A DNA stretch of 14,923 bases from Flavobacterium sp. (GTDB lineage: Bacteria; Bacteroidota; Bacteroidia; Flavobacteriales; Flavobacteriaceae), in the NCBI GenBank assembly GCA_012032075.1, contig JAAURU010000029.1:1-14923 (forward strand), in the 5' to 3' direction. The translations under genes were made by a program, and so were the position numbers. Position 1 is the first letter of the stretch. The number at the start of each line of letters is the position of its first letter. The notes under the pieces were generated by a model that was given only the letters and a program-made list of their open reading frames with translations, did not search any database and was not told the origin of the DNA. Below are positions 13,263 to 14,923 of this stretch, piece by piece.

Positions 13263-14923
13263 CAAACCACCATGAGCTATAAAAAGGTGGTTCAATTTTA
13301 AAAGAATAAGATGTTAAATTCCCTAAGTCATTTCCTAGAGTATCAACCTCTTTGACATAAAAAGTATAGTTCCCAGGACTTAAATTATAATAACTTACTT
13401 CTTTGCTTTTTGTGGGTTTAGTCCAAGAATCGTTAAGCCCTTTTAATTTGAATATGTAGTAATTATTTTGTGAAAGAGAATTATTTATTTGACCTATATG
13501 AAAAGTTATGGAATTTTCGTTATGTTTAAAAATGAAATTATCATGTGGTACATTAAAAAACTTATTATCTATAGTTTTATAGTCTTTGTTATTAACTAAT
13601 AATTTAGTGATAAATATGGACGTTGCTTTTTGAGCTTTTTGATTTTTTAAATAGTATTTATACAAACCTTTTACTGTACCTAAATAAACATTTCCTTCAG
13701 CATCAACAAAATCAGCTTTTGTATTTGTTTCAATACCATCAAACATATTGCTAGCATTCAAACTTTCAATGTTAATAATATTTCCATTACTACTTGAAAC
13801 AATTCTTTCTAAACCTAAGTTTGAACCTATAAGAATACTATTATTAATACCTGTTAATGTGTAGATTAATGTTGAAGATATTCCGTCTTTAGTTCCAAAG
13901 GATTTAATTTCTCCTTCATTGTTTACAGAATATATTTTATTAGTACCCGCATACCAAATAGTGTTATACTTATCTTTAGTTGCTATAAATAACAAATCGC
14001 TTATTTGCTTTTTTTCAACTTCAAAAGTATCATTTGATTCCTTAAAGCATATAAACCTAATGAAGTTGCAACATAAAATTCTTTCTCTTTAAATTGGACT
14101 ACATTATAACAAACATTTACTTTTTCATTTTTAAAAAACCGGGAAATAACCTTAAATTTATCATCTAATACTATTAAACCATCACCAATTGTAGATACCC
14201 AATATCTATTTTTAGAATCCCTAAAGATATGAAGAACATCAATTTTAGGTAAGACTTCTGTTAGCGTTTCATTGCCATAATTGTAGAGCCCTTCTTTTGA
14301 ACCAATAAGCAAATAATCATCATGACCATTAAATAAATAGTTAACTCCTTTACTAATGGCAATCTTTTTAAGATGATTTATTTCAAAAAAGCCTTTCCTT
14401 TGGAAAATATTTAATCCATAATCTCTGCTGTAAACAAACAATTTGTTTTTATGCTCAGTAATTGCAAAAATTGATTTTGTTCTTAATTCTGAAATATCAG
14501 TGTATTTAACAAATGTTTGATTGCTAAATTGAATTATTCCAAGTGAAGACGAGCCTAAAGAAAGACTATTATTATCTACAAAAATTGTATTTACCTCAGT
14601 ATTTGGAAATCCATTCTTCTTATTAACAATTACATAAAATCCAGATTTATATATAATAGCAATTCCTTCAAAACTTTTTCCTGAAACCCAAATATTTCCA
14701 GAATCCGTTTTATAAATGTTATTTATATATAAAGGGATGCCATCTTCTTTTTTACAGTTGTAATTAACCTATTATATATATATTGTTCCTTATTAAATTG
14801 AAGTATGAAAACATTGCCGTTATTGTCTGCTAAGTAGTGAAAAGTTTTTTTATTTTCAGTAATACAGACATCAGTATTTTCAAAATCAATTAAACTAAAA
14901 ACATTGTTGCTGTATTGATACAA
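13255..14923 (-). pseudogene. kinase gene, periplasmic part: beta-propeller repeats and Y_Y_Y domain
   Basis: Three frames joined at 14748-14753 and 14044-14046. Propeller repeat signatures of the two-component regulator propeller type recur: DSGNIWVSG, DSKNRYWVST, DKYNTIWYAG and DAEGNVYLGTVKGLYKY, spaced at roughly one blade. The Y_Y_Y domain follows at about 13285-13510 (NSITFHIGQIN, YYIFKLKGLNDSWT, VSYYNLSPGNYTFYVK), then PPFYSSWWF leads into the membrane. The window edge cuts off the remaining blades and any signal peptide. In known proteins of this type the propeller and Y_Y_Y form the periplasmic ligand sensor. No ligand can be inferred from these residues. Confidence 0.85.

Larger units (their letters stand above)
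9523..14923 (-). pseudogene. hybrid sensor histidine kinase with propeller, Y_Y_Y, multi-helix membrane bundle and two receivers (partial, frame broken 11 times)
   Basis: I read the whole stretch as one gene, cut by the window edge, encoding about 1800 residues here. Domain order: regulator-propeller repeats, Y_Y_Y, about seven membrane helices, PAS, PAS, GAF, PAS, HisKA, HATPase, receiver, receiver. Such proteins sense a periplasmic ligand, often a glycan in Bacteroidetes, and relay phosphate from His to Asp. Sequential reading frames fit end to end after one base is added at each of these plus-strand runs: 14748-14753, 14044-14046, 13257-13262, 13136-13139, 13070-13073, 13054-13057, 12859-12862, 12700-12705, 12586-12592, 11463-11468 and 9852-9854. 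At 13054-13073 two bases are needed, or one removed, so those two positions are a choice. Eleven additions bring the total length back into frame. It could instead be two genes split at 12690, but the continuous domain logic argues for one. The output domain is a receiver with no DNA-binding domain, so a separate response regulator is implied. Confidence 0.75.

Overview
The window looks like chromosome of a Flavobacterium-type member of the Flavobacteriaceae. The evidence is the low GC content, promoters of the Bacteroidetes form TAnnTTTG(Y), the lack of Shine-Dalgarno sequences, and the gene content: a flavobacterial envelope operon beginning with type III pantothenate kinase, GMP reductase, class II HMG-CoA reductase beside a GYDIA-type GHMP kinase, and a propeller/Y_Y_Y hybrid histidine kinase. 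All protein genes are on the minus strand. Only tRNA-Phe is on the plus strand.

Layout, following minus-strand transcription from high to low coordinates. (1) 14923-9523: one very large hybrid two-component sensor, cut by the window edge at its N-terminus. It has beta-propeller repeats, a Y_Y_Y domain, about seven membrane helices, PAS, PAS, GAF, PAS, HisKA, HATPase and two receiver domains. It is split into many short reading frames. (2) 9492-8176: HMG-CoA reductase, with a promoter touching the kinase stop. (3) 8169-8066: a palindromic repeat. (4) 8052-7137: GYDIA-family GHMP kinase, broken twice. (5) 7084-6605: an unrecognised protein with a probable displaced C-terminus. (6) 6548-6479: a second, inverted and degraded copy of the repeat. 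(7) 6383-5868: a ParE-like toxin with its antitoxin; the antitoxin frame is broken. (8) 5672-4632: GMP reductase, facing tRNA-Phe (4514-4586) across a bidirectional terminator. (9) 4411-1: the envelope operon: pantothenate kinase (broken), outer-membrane barrel, TPR protein, LptC, small membrane protein and a partial CNNM/hemolysin-like protein.

The main observation spans the window. Genes that should be single reading frames are broken at many places. Twelve breaks are each repaired by adding one A or T, and in every case a short A/T run can be lengthened to do it. Three others are repaired by adding two bases or removing one. The conserved protein sequence resumes immediately after each break. 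Pantothenate kinase, probably essential, and an antitoxin paired with an intact toxin are among the broken genes. I therefore think systematic homopolymer undercalling is more likely than real gene decay. The breaks are not evenly spread, however: five neighbouring genes totalling about 5.5 kb have none. Broken genes are annotated here as full-length loci with the break positions given.

I found no CRISPR array, rRNA, transposase or phage gene, and no clearly new multi-gene system. The most unusual biology is the sensor kinase, in which a periplasmic propeller and Y_Y_Y module is joined to a multi-helix membrane bundle instead of a single helix.
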